DNA of 64,000 nt. Source: Sulfopaludibacter sp035606355. GTDB lineage: Bacteria; Acidobacteriota; Terriglobia; Bryobacterales; Bryobacteraceae. Location of the stretch: the NCBI GenBank assembly GCA_035606355.1, contig DATNFO010000039.1, forward strand, positions 1 to 64,000, given 5' to 3'. Positions 33,093 to 42,209 of this stretch are shown here, piece by piece. Both the position numbers and the translations under genes were made by a program. Numbering within the stretch: the stretch's first letter is position 1; every line of letters starts with the position of its first letter. The notes beneath the pieces were generated by a model. That model made no database searches. It had not been told where the DNA came from and saw nothing but the letters and a program-made list of their open reading frames with translations.

Positions 33093-33980
33093 ATGAAGCA
33101 AGAGTATTTTGTCGTAGTTCTGGCGCATTCTTTACGCGGCAGGCTGCGGCGCATCCATATCCCCCATCAGGCCGTGTACGCGATTTTGGCGCTGGCCCTG
33201 CTCGGCTGCTTCTCCATGTTCGGGATTGTCGCGAGCTATGCCCGGATGGCGTGGAAAGTGGCAAACTACAACGCGCTGAAGCGGGAGGCGGACAGCCTTC
33301 GCTCGCGCTACCAGAATTTGCAGAAAGTGGTCAGCCAGACCAACCAGCAGCTCGCCACCTTGCAGCTTTACGCCAAGGAAGTCAGCGTGGCGTACGGAAT
33401 CCGCGAAAAGCTCTCCGGGCCAACCGGCATCGCCAGCGAGGGCAAGCTTACCCCGACTTTCGCCGAAAGCCTTGCGGATTACGACTTCCTCAAGCGCACC
33501 GATGTCATGGCGCTGGACAACAACCGTTCCCACAGCTTCTTCAGCACGACTTCCCAGCCGAGCTTATGGCCCGTCGATGGCCGCCTGATCGGCGCGTTCG
33601 GAATGCGCAGCGATCCGTTCAACGGCGAAGGCGAGTTCCATAAGGGCGTGGATTTGCACGCGCCCATGGGCGCTCCGGTGCATGCCACGGCGGACGGCGT
33701 GGTGGTCTATGCCGACACGCAAAGCGGCGGATACGGCAAGCTGATCGTGGTGCAGCATGGCGGCGGAATCGAGACGTACTACGCGCACCTCTCCCGGTTT
33801 TACGTGCACGTCGGCCAGGAAGTGCGCCGCGGAGACATGATCGGAGCCGTGGGCGCGACCGGCCGCGTGACCGCTCCCCATCTGCATTACGAGGTCAGAA
33901 TCGGCGGAGGTCCGGTGAATCCGTACCGCTATCTGGCGAATGCGGCCGTCTTCCAGCCGGTGAAGAAAGAACCGTTCTAG
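33093..33980 (+). CDS. M23-family (LytM-type) metallopeptidase, membrane-anchored
   Basis: 295 residues. A TM at about 27-50 is followed by a coiled coil (about 52-100, Gln/Leu heptads) and a C-terminal M23 domain. Zinc ligands are H183 and D187 in HKGVDLH and H265 in HLHYE; H263 is the catalytic partner. GLY-GLY/D-Ala cross-bridge endopeptidase activity or EnvC-like activation of amidases is typical for this layout. All zinc residues are intact, so it is likely active in the periplasm. It is monocistronic and divergent from the ABC-2 permease. Confidence 0.92.
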   Translation: MKQEYFVVVLAHSLRGRLRRIHIPHQAVYAILALALLGCFSMFGIVASYARMAWKVANYNALKREADSLRSRYQNLQKVVSQTNQQLATLQLYAKEVSVAYGIREKLSGPTGIASEGKLTPTFAESLADYDFLKRTDVMALDNNRSHSFFSTTSQPSLWPVDGRLIGAFGMRSDPFNGEGEFHKGVDLHAPMGAPVHATADGVVVYADTQSGGYGKLIVVQHGGGIETYYAHLSRFYVHVGQEVRRGDMIGAVGATGRVTAPHLHYEVRIGGGPVNPYRYLANAAVFQPVKKEPF

Positions 33981-33986
33981 GCAGCG

Positions 33987-34081
33987 GCAGACGTGACGAC
34001 AGGAATCTTTCCTGTCGTGCCGCGCGTGCGCGGCTGGGCGCGCTCCGCGCGCCTGCGACAGGTCTGGAGACCCGTCGCTAC
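33987..34081. repeat. Family-2 hairpin cluster after the M23 gene
   Basis: GACGACAGGAATC/TTTCCTGTCGT hairpin, then GCCGCGCGTGCGCGGC, GCGCGCTCCGCGCGC, and a final hairpin GACAGGTCTGGAGACCCGTC ending CTAC at 34078-34081. The left end has GCAG rather than GTAG, and the M23 stop is 6 bp upstream, so here the element did not take over the stop codon. Confidence 0.78.
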
Positions 34082-34136
34082 CTCCAACATTCTTTTATCG
34101 GCGTTAATCGGCGTTTATCGGCGGCCAATAATGTGT

Positions 34137-34514
34137 TTACATCACGCCGGAATGTCTTTTAAAGATCTGCGGCATGTTCTGACTGAAAGCGGAACGCGCC
34201 ATCACCATGTCGCAACCCGCTTGCTGCGCCTGCTGTTTCAGATCCACCTGCACATGCGAGAGGTAGCCGATCAGGCTGATGTTGCGCGTATCGGCGTTCG
34301 CCTTTAATTTCTGAATGAGATCCAACGGCTGAACAGCGTCGAAATTTAAATCGAAAACGATCAGCGACGGCAGCTCCGCGGCCTTCGTCAGCACCTGGTC
34401 GGCGTCCTTCACAAATTCGAGCGCGAGCCCGCTCCGCTTGGCGATTTCAGACAGCTTCACCGAAAAAAACAAATCGCTCACAACCGCGAGAACTTTCTTC
34501 TCCTGCTTCGGCAT
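34137..34514 (-). CDS. Receiver-like (CheY-fold) protein, probably degenerate
   Basis: 125 residues, MPKQEKKVLAVVSDLFFSVK at the start, then LSLIVFDLNFDAVQPLDLIQ-like strand/turn and CDMVMARSAFSQNMP near the end. The pattern of alternating strands and helices fits a response-regulator receiver fold, with a possible phospho-acceptor Asp in VFDLNFD, but the acidic pair after strand 1 is reduced to one Asp (SDLFF) and the conserved Lys is missing. It could be a non-phosphorylated receiver. An in-frame start at 34643 adds 43 residues overlapping the divergent M1 gene and is rejected. Confidence 0.7.
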   Translation of the reverse strand: MPKQEKKVLAVVSDLFFSVKLSEIAKRSGLALEFVKDADQVLTKAAELPSLIVFDLNFDAVQPLDLIQKLKANADTRNISLIGYLSHVQVDLKQQAQQAGCDMVMARSAFSQNMPQIFKRHSGVM

Positions 34515-34589
34515 AGAATTCCGCTGTTCGTAACTGCTAATGTTCTTAGAGGCTAAAGGTGGGAACAAATTGATCTTACCATGTAAGGG

Positions 34590-36248
34590 ATGGATGTCCA
34601 CTCCTACTCGCGGCCCGGCGACGCGCGCGTTCGCCGCCTGCATTTAGACCTCGAACTGGATTTCGACCGCCACGAACTTCGCGGCACGGCGGAGCTGCAT
34701 TTCGAGCGCAAACCCGGCGCCGAGCTCATTCTCGATACGCGCGATCTGCGCATCGACGGCGTCGAAAATGTCGCTCACTGGGAGTTGGGCCCTCCCGACC
34801 CGATCATCGGCGCGCCCTTGCGCATCGTGCCCGGCGACAGCGATTCGGTGTGCGTCCGCTATGCAACCTCGCCCGCCGCTTCGGGTCTACAGTGGCTCGA
34901 ACCCGGGCAAACCGCCGGCAAACGGCTGCCGTTCCTTTACACGCAGTCGCAGGCCATCCATGCGCGTAGTTGGATTCCGCTGCAGGATTCGCCGGGCGTC
35001 CACGTCACCTTCAGCGCGAGCGTGAAAGCGCCGCCGGGAGTACAGGTCTGCATGGGCGCTGAGCGCCTCCGCGACGGCGCCTTCCGCATGGAGCAGCCGA
35101 TTCCTTCGTACCTCATCGCCCTCGCCGCAGGCGACTTGCAGTTTCGCGAGCTCGGCCCCCGCAGCGGCGTGTACGCCGAGCCGCCGTTGATCGACGCCGC
35201 CGCTTACGAGTTCGGCGATACGGAAGCCATGATCGGCGCGGTCGAGCAGCTATACGGACCCTATCGCTGGGGCCGCTACGATGTGCTCGTGCTGCCTCCC
35301 AGCTTTCCCTTCGGCGGCATGGAAAATCCGCGACTGACGTTCGCCACTCCGAGCATTCTCACCGGCGATCGCAGCCTGGTTTCCCTGGTTGCGCATGAGC
35401 TCGCCCACTCATGGAGCGGCAACCTGGTCACCAATGCCACCTGGAACGATTTCTGGCTGAACGAAGGCTTCACCGTCTACGTGGAGCGGCGGATCCTGGA
35501 AAAGGTGTATGGACGCGAGCGCGCGGAGATGGAAGCGATGCTCGGCCGCGGCGAACTCGATCGCGCCATGGCGGACCTGCCGGAATGCGATCGCGTCCTG
35601 CAGCAGGATCTCGCCGGCCGCGATCCCGACGAAGGCTGCACTCAGGTGCCGTACGAAAAAGGCGCTCTGCTGCTGCGCACCATTGAGCGCGCAGTCGGGC
35701 GGCAGCGCTTCGACGTGTGGTTGCGCGGGTATTTTGACCGCTTCGCTTTCCAGAGCATCACCACCGCGCAGTTCCTCGACGATCTGCGGAACCATCTTCC
35801 GGAAGCTCCGGACATCGGCGCGTGGATGCGGACACCGGGAATTCCGGAAGCCGCGGCCGAACCGGAGTCAGACGCTCTGGCGCGCGCCGAACGCGCGGAG
35901 AGCGACTCGGCCAAGTGGAGCACGCACGAATGGCTGCACTACCTGCGCACGCGGCGCGATCCGGATATGGCCGCGCTCGATCGCGAGTTTCGATTCACCC
36001 AATCGCGCAATTCCGAGATTCTGGCCGAGTGGCTGCTGATGGCCGTTCGCGCTGGTTACCAACCGGCCTACCCGCGACTCGAGGAATTCCTCCGCGGCAC
36101 AGGCCGTCGCAAATTCATCCGGCCGTTGTACGCAGAGTTGCTGAAAACACCCGAAGGCCGCCAAAGAGCGGAAGCCATCTATGCGCGCGCAAGGGCCGGT
36201 TACCATCCCATCGCGCAGGCGACCATCGATACGCTGATGAAAACCTAG
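34590..36248 (+). CDS. M1-family zinc aminopeptidase
   Basis: 552 residues. The N-terminal beta domain (LHLDLELDFDRHELRGTAEL) leads to the exopeptidase motif GGMENPRLTF, then the HEXXH-(18)-E zinc site: H269, E270, H273 in HELAHSW and E292 in NEGFTVY. The C-terminal helical part is short, as in leukotriene-A4-hydrolase-like bacterial M1 enzymes. No signal peptide, so probably cytosolic. All catalytic residues are present. Its TAG stop shares a CTAG with the stop of the convergent TIGR03435 gene. Confidence 0.95.
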   Translation: MDVHSYSRPGDARVRRLHLDLELDFDRHELRGTAELHFERKPGAELILDTRDLRIDGVENVAHWELGPPDPIIGAPLRIVPGDSDSVCVRYATSPAASGLQWLEPGQTAGKRLPFLYTQSQAIHARSWIPLQDSPGVHVTFSASVKAPPGVQVCMGAERLRDGAFRMEQPIPSYLIALAAGDLQFRELGPRSGVYAEPPLIDAAAYEFGDTEAMIGAVEQLYGPYRWGRYDVLVLPPSFPFGGMENPRLTFATPSILTGDRSLVSLVAHELAHSWSGNLVTNATWNDFWLNEGFTVYVERRILEKVYGRERAEMEAMLGRGELDRAMADLPECDRVLQQDLAGRDPDEGCTQVPYEKGALLLRTIERAVGRQRFDVWLRGYFDRFAFQSITTAQFLDDLRNHLPEAPDIGAWMRTPGIPEAAAEPESDALARAERAESDSAKWSTHEWLHYLRTRRDPDMAALDREFRFTQSRNSEILAEWLLMAVRAGYQPAYPRLEEFLRGTGRRKFIRPLYAELLKTPEGRQRAEAIYARARAGYHPIAQATIDTLMKT

Positions 36249-37132
36249 TTATCCACAGGCGATTTCGTGGCGCTATCGACCACAAAGATGTCCACGGGAG
36301 CTTTGCGAGGCTCCAGCTTCAGCCCTATGCGCTGCAGCGACTGAAAGATGGAGCGATGCGTCGGATCCGAGGCATCGCCGTTGTTCGCGCGAAGCGGCAT
36401 GCTGACGCCCGCGCCCGCCGCCATCGCGCGCAGATCCTCCGTGTCAACGTCCAGGCTGAACTGGTAGTTGCCCGTGAGATTCGTCATGTCCAGCACCGGG
36501 CGGTCGAGCATGCGGTTCAGCATATCGGTAAGGTTCCCTATCGTGGAGGCTCGGCTCACCAAGCGAGCTTTGCCATCCCCGTCCTGCACCAATTTGAGAT
36601 TTCCGAAACTGCCGCCGGTCATGTTCATAAGCCGGTCGGTCCCGCCGACGCTCATCTCGCGAGGCGCGTCGCCGGTGGGTGCGATCACGGCACTTGGGTC
36701 GGCTTCCTTCAGCTTCGGACCATCTTTCAGCACAACGAGCGCGTATACCGGCAGATCCTTAGTCTCGTGGTGGAAAACCAACTGGAAGCGATCCGCGAGT
36801 ACCCGCTGCACCATGCCGCGAATCTGCGTCATCTGCGCACCCTCAGGCAATTTGGCCGAAATGTCGTACCGTAGGTGCATGATCCAGTCGGGGCCGGTTA
36901 CCTGATACGGTTTGAGACTATATGCGTACCGAATCAGCTCCTGAAGATTGAAACTCTGAATCTGTACGCGAGCATTGTCCACCTTCATGCCGATGTGCAT
37001 GCGTCCGGCCATCACCATCTCGCGAGTGATCGGCTCGGCAGCCTTGATAGAAACCACTTCGAAAGAAGGAGTGGAAGAGGGAACGGGAGTCTGCAAAAAC
37101 CAGAAGCACGCGAGAGCGATCGTGGGAAGCAT
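36245..37132 (-). CDS. TIGR03435-type secreted protein of unknown function
   Basis: 295 residues with a weak N-terminal signal (LPTIALACFWFLQT). The conserved core SFEVVSIKAAEP, NLQELIRYAYSLKPYQVTGP, DRFQLVFHHETKDLPVYALV and the C-terminal LGLKLEPRKAPVDIFVVD-like ending define the TIGR03435 family, expanded in Solibacter-type genomes and often near regulatory peptidases. Function unknown. It lies 34 bp downstream of the TonB-Sel1 gene on the same strand, so they may be co-transcribed. Confidence 0.9.
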   Translation of the reverse strand: MLPTIALACFWFLQTPVPSSTPSFEVVSIKAAEPITREMVMAGRMHIGMKVDNARVQIQSFNLQELIRYAYSLKPYQVTGPDWIMHLRYDISAKLPEGAQMTQIRGMVQRVLADRFQLVFHHETKDLPVYALVVLKDGPKLKEADPSAVIAPTGDAPREMSVGGTDRLMNMTGGSFGNLKLVQDGDGKARLVSRASTIGNLTDMLNRMLDRPVLDMTNLTGNYQFSLDVDTEDLRAMAAGAGVSMPLRANNGDASDPTHRSIFQSLQRIGLKLEPRKAPVDIFVVDSATKSPVDN

Positions 37133-37166
37133 CTATTTCAGGATAACGAAAACGTGCCTGCGCGCC

Positions 37167-38210
37167 TTACCGTGCCGCGGAGTTCCCCTGGCGCACCAGC
37201 ACTTTTTTCATCGACTCCACCCACCCGATCTGCTGCGCGCTTAATTTCGGAGTCTCCTCTTTCAACAACGCTTCCGCTTCGTCGAGGTTTTGCGCGCCGG
37301 CGATTTGCAGCCATGCGATCGCTTGCAGGTATTCCCGTTCCGTGCGGCCCGGCCACGCAAGCAGCAGTTTGCCGAGCCGCAATTCGCACATCGGAACTCC
37401 CTTGGCCGCGCACAATCCAAAGTAGCGCCGCGCGCGATCTGGTTCATGCGGGACTCCATTGCCCAATTCGTAAAGTCCTCCCAGCAGGAATTGCGCCTGA
37501 AACACGCCCAGCACAGCGGCATCGCGGAATAACGGCAGGGCCTTTTCACGATCCTGCGGAACGCCATCGCCATACCAATACAGCATCCCGAGCGCGTACA
37601 TCGCCCCTCCGTCGTGGGATGCGGCGGCCGCGGAGAGCAGCGCGCGGCCGCGTTCCACATCCTGTGGCACCAGCTTCCCGCGCAGCAGCAATTCCCCGTA
37701 TAAAGCCATCGCGGGCGGGTATTTCTGCACCGACAACTTGTTGACCGCCTCAAGCCCCCGATCTCTGTCGGTCTCCGGACCGCGCTTCAGGTCGGCCAGC
37801 GCTAAGTTAAAGCGGGTGCGGCGTTCCTCCGCCCTACTATCGAATGACGTGTTGGGAAACCGGAAATTCACTTCGACACTGGCGAGGATTTTGACCGCAT
37901 GGCCATCCTTCGTCCCCGGTTCGAAGCGCCACTTCTGCAAAGCCGCAATCGCGTTCTCGTCCAGTCCGAAGCCCAGCGGACTCAGGATGCTGATGTGGGC
38001 AGGCATTCCGCGCTCGTCCACCACCACCTCCAACACGACAGTTCCTTGAATGTGGTTTGCCTTGCCTTCCGGCGAGTAGTCCGGCTCAGTCTTGGAACGC
38101 AGCACCGGCAGCGTCACGCCCGGACCGGCACGCACTACGTCGGCAGGCGTTTGGTCCTGCGCCGCGAGCGTTGCCGCCAGCAAGAGTGGGAATACAAGCA
38201 TGCTCTTCAT
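37167..38210 (-). CDS. Secreted TonB-C-terminal-domain plus Sel1-repeat protein
   Basis: 347 residues with a Sec signal (MLVFPLLLAATLAAQ). Residues about 30-115 form a TonB C-terminal-type domain: EPDYSPEGKANHIQGTVVLE, VVDERGMPAHISILSPLGFG, ENAIAALQKWRFEPG. From about 170 onward are Sel1-like TPR repeats (AMYALGMLYWYGDGVPQDREKA, AQFLLGGLYELGNGVP). There is no N-terminal TM plus proline linker, so it is not a classical TonB. The combination suggests a periplasmic binding or scaffolding role. The start MKSMLVF is preferred over a longer frame from 38270. Confidence 0.85.
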   Translation of the reverse strand: MKSMLVFPLLLAATLAAQDQTPADVVRAGPGVTLPVLRSKTEPDYSPEGKANHIQGTVVLEVVVDERGMPAHISILSPLGFGLDENAIAALQKWRFEPGTKDGHAVKILASVEVNFRFPNTSFDSRAEERRTRFNLALADLKRGPETDRDRGLEAVNKLSVQKYPPAMALYGELLLRGKLVPQDVERGRALLSAAAASHDGGAMYALGMLYWYGDGVPQDREKALPLFRDAAVLGVFQAQFLLGGLYELGNGVPHEPDRARRYFGLCAAKGVPMCELRLGKLLLAWPGRTEREYLQAIAWLQIAGAQNLDEAEALLKEETPKLSAQQIGWVESMKKVLVRQGNSAAR

Positions 38211-38330
38211 TCGCAATTCACCAGAGCCGCCAATATAACGCACATTCATTCCGGATTGGCCTGCCGGCACCTATCCTTTCTGTAGCCGCCGTTCGTGGGC
38301 CGGTTGACTTCACCGCTACAATAAAAGTTC

Positions 38331-39491
38331 GTGCCTACAACCTGTTATCTGGATGCATTTTCGGGAGTGAGCGGCGATATGCTGGTGGGTGCGCTGGTGG
38401 ACGCGGGCGCGGATCGCGACGCCATTTCCGCCGCCATCGTTTCGCTCAATGCGGGCGCGGCAGTTTCTTTCGACCGCGTGGTGCGCGGCGGCATCTCCGC
38501 CGCCAAATATCGTGTCGCGGTCGAAGAAACCAGGAAGCACCGCCACCTTTCGGGCATCGTCAAAATGATAGAAGCGGGCGCCATGAGCGACCGCGCGCGG
38601 CGCAACGCCATTGCCGTATTTCAGCGGCTCGGCGAGGCCGAGGCCGCGGTGCACGCCGTCTCCATCGAGAAGGTGCACTTCCATGAAGTCGGCGCCGCCG
38701 ATTCCATTGCCGATATTGTCGGAGCGTGCGTCGCGTTGGATTCCCTGAACGTGGACCAGATCGCGTGCTCGCCCATCAACGTGGGTAGCGGGACGTGCAG
38801 CACGGAGCACGGCATTCTTCCCGTTCCGGCGCCCGCGACTGCGCGTCTGCTCGAAGGCGTGCCCGTCTACTCGCGCGGTCCGGCCGTGGAACTCACCACG
38901 CCGACGGGCGCCGCGGTGGTCGTCACCTTGGCATCCCGCTTCGGAGCCCTGTCTCCGATGAAGATTCTGCGCACGGGGTACGGCGCGGGCGATAAAGAGT
39001 TTCAGGAGCACGCCAACGTGCTGCGGGCGACCATCGGCGAAACCGCCGGCGCGGAGGAAGCGCTCGCAGTCGCCGTGATCGAAGCCAACATCGACGATCT
39101 CAACCCGCAAGTGCTCGCCTACGCCAGTGAGCGCCTGCTCGAAATGGGCGCTCTCGATGTCTCTCTCCAGCCCATCGTCATGAAGAAGGGCCGCCCCGGC
39201 AATCTGCTGCGCGTCATCGCGCGCACCGAAGATAGCGAAGCGCTATCGCAAGCCATCTTCGCCGAAACCAGCACGCTCGGCGTCCGCGTGTACGAAGCGC
39301 AGCGCCGCGTCCAGCCGCGCAGCTTCCAGGAAGTCGCGACCCCTTACGGAACCGTGCGCATCAAAGTGAGCGCCGCGGGCGATTACGCCCCCGAGTACGA
39401 AGATTGCCGCAAGCTGGCCCAGGCTTCCGGCGTGGCGCTGAAGCGCGTCATCGCCGAGGCCAATTTCGCTTACCAGAACACACTCAAATGA
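38331..39491 (+). CDS. larC: LarC-family nickel insertion protein (nickel-pincer cofactor synthesis)
   Basis: 386 residues, single unbroken frame (some bacteria need a programmed frameshift here). N-terminal signature YLDAFSGVSGDMLVGALVDAG, then HFHEVGAADSIADIVG and a TPTGAA motif, and IEANIDDLNPQVLAYASERL leading to the C-terminal part. LarC transfers Ni into the pyridinium dithiolate cofactor of lactate racemase-type enzymes. No larA, larB or larE is in this window, so the target enzyme must be elsewhere. GTG start. The ATGA overlap with metG makes it the first gene of a tight operon. Confidence 0.9.
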   Translation: MPTTCYLDAFSGVSGDMLVGALVDAGADRDAISAAIVSLNAGAAVSFDRVVRGGISAAKYRVAVEETRKHRHLSGIVKMIEAGAMSDRARRNAIAVFQRLGEAEAAVHAVSIEKVHFHEVGAADSIADIVGACVALDSLNVDQIACSPINVGSGTCSTEHGILPVPAPATARLLEGVPVYSRGPAVELTTPTGAAVVVTLASRFGALSPMKILRTGYGAGDKEFQEHANVLRATIGETAGAEEALAVAVIEANIDDLNPQVLAYASERLLEMGALDVSLQPIVMKKGRPGNLLRVIARTEDSEALSQAIFAETSTLGVRVYEAQRRVQPRSFQEVATPYGTVRIKVSAAGDYAPEYEDCRKLAQASGVALKRVIAEANFAYQNTLK

Positions 39492-41413
39492 AATACTACT
39501 TAACCACTCCGCTGTATTACGTGAATGCAGCGCCGCACATCGGGCACACCTACACCACCATGGCGGCGGAGACCATCGCGCGGTTCAAGCGCATGCAGGG
39601 TTACGACGCCGTCCTGTTCACCGGCACGGATGAGCACGGCCAGAAAGTGGAGCGCGCCGCGGAGGCGATCGGCAAATCGCCCCAGGAATTCACCGATCTC
39701 ATCTCCGCCGAGTTCCGCTCGCAGTGGGAAAAACTGAATATCCGCATCGATCGCACCATACGCACCACGGACCCGCGCCATCACAAAGTGGTGCAGTGGC
39801 TGTTCCAGCGGTGCATGGAAAACGGTTTCATTTACAAGGGCAGCTACACGGGCCAGTATTGCGTGTACGACGAGTTGTATGTCAACGAGGCCAAGCCCGG
39901 CGACAACTGCCCGGAGTGCGGCCGCCCCACCGAGACCGTCACGGAAGAGAACTATTTCTTCAAGCTCTCCGCGTTCACGGAAAAGCTGCTGGAGCTCTAC
40001 GAATCCCAACCGGATTTCATTCAGCCCGAAACCCGCCGCAACGAAGTCATTTCCTTCGTCAAGCAGGGCCTCAACGACCTTTCGATCAGCCGCACGACTC
40101 TGAAATGGGGAATCCCGCTGCCCGTCGAAGCCAAGCACGTGTTTTACGTATGGTTCGATGCGCTGATCGGCTACATGAGCGCGGTGGACGGCACCGACCT
40201 TTGGCCCGCCGACCTGCACCTTATCGGCAAAGAGATCGTGCGCTTCCACGCGGTCTTCTGGCCCGCATTCCTGATGGCGGGCGGCGCGCCGCTGCCCAAG
40301 CGCGTCTTCGCTCACGGCTGGCTGCTCTTTGAGAACGACAAAATGAGCAAGTCGCGCGGCAATATCGTGCGCAGCGAGCCCATTCGCCAGGTAATGGGCG
40401 CCGATGCGCTGCGCTACTTCCTGCTGCGCGAAATCGTCTTCGGCCAGGATGGCAGCTTCAGCTATGACGCGCTGGTGGGCCGCTACAATTCCGACCTCGC
40501 GAACGGCCTCGGCAATCTCGCCAGCCGCACGCTAACCATGATTCATCAGTACCGCAAAGGCGAGGTACCCGAAGGGTCCGCGAAAGCCATTGCGGCGATC
40601 GCCAATGACACCATCGATTCCGTTCAGCAATCCTTCGAGCGCTTCGAGTTTTCCAAAGGTCTCGAAACCGTGTGGGGGCTGATCTCCGCCGTCGATAAGT
40701 TCATCGTCGAATGCGCGCCTTGGAAGCTGGCGCGCCAGAGCGACGAAACCTCGCAAAAGCTGCTGGATGAAACGCTGTACACAGCCGCGGAAGCACTGCG
40801 CATAGTTACGGCGCTGCTCGCGCCGGTGATGCCGCAGAGCGCGCCGAAGATCTGGGCGCAGCTCGGCATGACGGATTCCATCGAGAACGTCACGTACTCG
40901 AAGCTCTCGTGGGGCGGGCTCAAACCAGGCCAACAGATCGGCGAAGTCGCCGGGGTGTTTCCGCGGCTGGAAGCGAAAGCCGCTATCGGCCAGATGCGCG
41001 ACCTGGAAGAAAAAGTCTCCGCCGAACAAGCCGCGCTCATCGGTAAAAAAGCCGAACCCGCGGCCAACGTGGCGCCGACCTCGCCGAAGATCCCCATCGA
41101 CGACTTCCTGAAGGTGGACCTGCGCGTCGGCCTCGTCAAATTCGCCGAGCGTGTAAAAGGCTCGACCAAGCTGATGCACATGAAGGTAGATATCGGTGAA
41201 GCGGAGCCGCGCACCATCGTCGCCGGCATAGCCGAGGCCTACGAGCCTGAGCAACTGCTCAATCGCAAAGTGGTGATTGTCGCCAACCTGCAGCCGCGCA
41301 AGCTCAAAGGCATCGAGAGCAACGGCATGATTGTGGCGGCGAGCGTGGAAGACGGCAAGCCTGTGCTGGCCGGGTTCCACGAAGACATTCCGCCCGGGGC
41401 GCGCTTGAAGTGA
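39488..41413 (+). CDS. metG: Methionyl-tRNA synthetase
   Basis: 641 residues, cytosolic. HIGH-type motif in YVNAAPHIGHTYTT, KMSKS in NDKMSKSRGN, and a single zinc knuckle CPECGRPT. The C-terminal 110 residues (IDDFLKVDLRVGLVKFAERV to the end) form the EMAP/Trbp111-type tRNA-binding OB domain, so it is the dimeric long form. The start at ATG 39488 overlaps the larC stop by 4 bp; the upstream in-frame stretch is inside larC. The tatD start overlaps its stop (GTGA). Confidence 0.98.
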   Translation: MKYYLTTPLYYVNAAPHIGHTYTTMAAETIARFKRMQGYDAVLFTGTDEHGQKVERAAEAIGKSPQEFTDLISAEFRSQWEKLNIRIDRTIRTTDPRHHKVVQWLFQRCMENGFIYKGSYTGQYCVYDELYVNEAKPGDNCPECGRPTETVTEENYFFKLSAFTEKLLELYESQPDFIQPETRRNEVISFVKQGLNDLSISRTTLKWGIPLPVEAKHVFYVWFDALIGYMSAVDGTDLWPADLHLIGKEIVRFHAVFWPAFLMAGGAPLPKRVFAHGWLLFENDKMSKSRGNIVRSEPIRQVMGADALRYFLLREIVFGQDGSFSYDALVGRYNSDLANGLGNLASRTLTMIHQYRKGEVPEGSAKAIAAIANDTIDSVQQSFERFEFSKGLETVWGLISAVDKFIVECAPWKLARQSDETSQKLLDETLYTAAEALRIVTALLAPVMPQSAPKIWAQLGMTDSIENVTYSKLSWGGLKPGQQIGEVAGVFPRLEAKAAIGQMRDLEEKVSAEQAALIGKKAEPAANVAPTSPKIPIDDFLKVDLRVGLVKFAERVKGSTKLMHMKVDIGEAEPRTIVAGIAEAYEPEQLLNRKVVIVANLQPRKLKGIESNGMIVAASVEDGKPVLAGFHEDIPPGARLK

Positions 41414-42195
41414 CGCTCGTCGATACGCACTGCCACCTGGACGACAAACAGTTTGACGCCGACCGCGATGCCGCCATCGAGCGGGCCCTCGCGGCAGGCG
41501 TCGAGCGCATGATGGCGATCGGCACGGGGAATGGTCCGCCGGATCTCGAAGCAGCGGTCCGGCTGGCGGATCGCTACCCGTTCATGTATGCCACCATCGG
41601 TGTGCATCCGCACGATGCATCGAAGGCATCCCCGGAGACGCTGCGCGAGCTTGAGGCCCTGGCCGCGCATTCCAAGGTGCTCGCGATCGGCGAAATCGGC
41701 CTGGATTATCACTACGATTTCTCCCCGCGGGACGTGCAGCGGGAGATCTTCGTGGCGCAACTGGAAATCGCCGCGCGCGCCGGAAAGCCCATCGTGATTC
41801 ATACACGCGAGGCCTGGGACGATACCCTGGCGGCGCTCCGCGAGCACTGGAGCGGCGGCGGCATCATGCACTGCTTTACCGGTGATGAGCGGCAGGCGCG
41901 CGAGGCGCTGGATCTCGGTTTCCACCTCAGCTTCGGGGGTGTGCTGACGTTCCCCAAAGCCGAAGCTGTGCGCGCCGCCGCCCGGATCACGCCGGCGGAC
42001 CGTCTGCTCGTCGAAACGGATTGTCCTTATCTTGCGCCCGTCCCGTATCGCGGGAAACGGAACGAGCCCGCCTACGTCGTAGAGACCGTGAAGCGTCTTG
42101 CGGAGGTCCGCGGCGTGACGCCGGGAGAGATTGCGGCTGTGACAACCGGAAATTTCGACCGCCTGTGTTTGCGGCACACCCCCGCCAACAGTTAA
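41410..42195 (+). CDS. TatD-family metal-dependent deoxyribonuclease
   Basis: 261 residues, TIM-barrel hydrolase. Metal ligands are visible: DTHCHLDDKQF (HxH), GEIGLDYHYDF (Glu), VIHTREAWDD, HCFTGDERQ and the C-terminal ETDCPYLAPVPYRGKRNEP. Family members are 3'-5' exonucleases in DNA repair or quality control. GTG start, overlapping the metG stop by 4 bp; metG-tatD adjacency is common in bacteria. Confidence 0.94.
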   Translation: MTLVDTHCHLDDKQFDADRDAAIERALAAGVERMMAIGTGNGPPDLEAAVRLADRYPFMYATIGVHPHDASKASPETLRELEALAAHSKVLAIGEIGLDYHYDFSPRDVQREIFVAQLEIAARAGKPIVIHTREAWDDTLAALREHWSGGGIMHCFTGDERQAREALDLGFHLSFGGVLTFPKAEAVRAAARITPADRLLVETDCPYLAPVPYRGKRNEPAYVVETVKRLAEVRGVTPGEIAAVTTGNFDRLCLRHTPANS

Positions 42196-42209
42196 ACTGG
42201 TTAACTTAC

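Noticed and set aside
38331..39491. Programmed frameshift in larC
   Set aside because: The gene is one continuous frame with both the N-terminal and C-terminal conserved regions.
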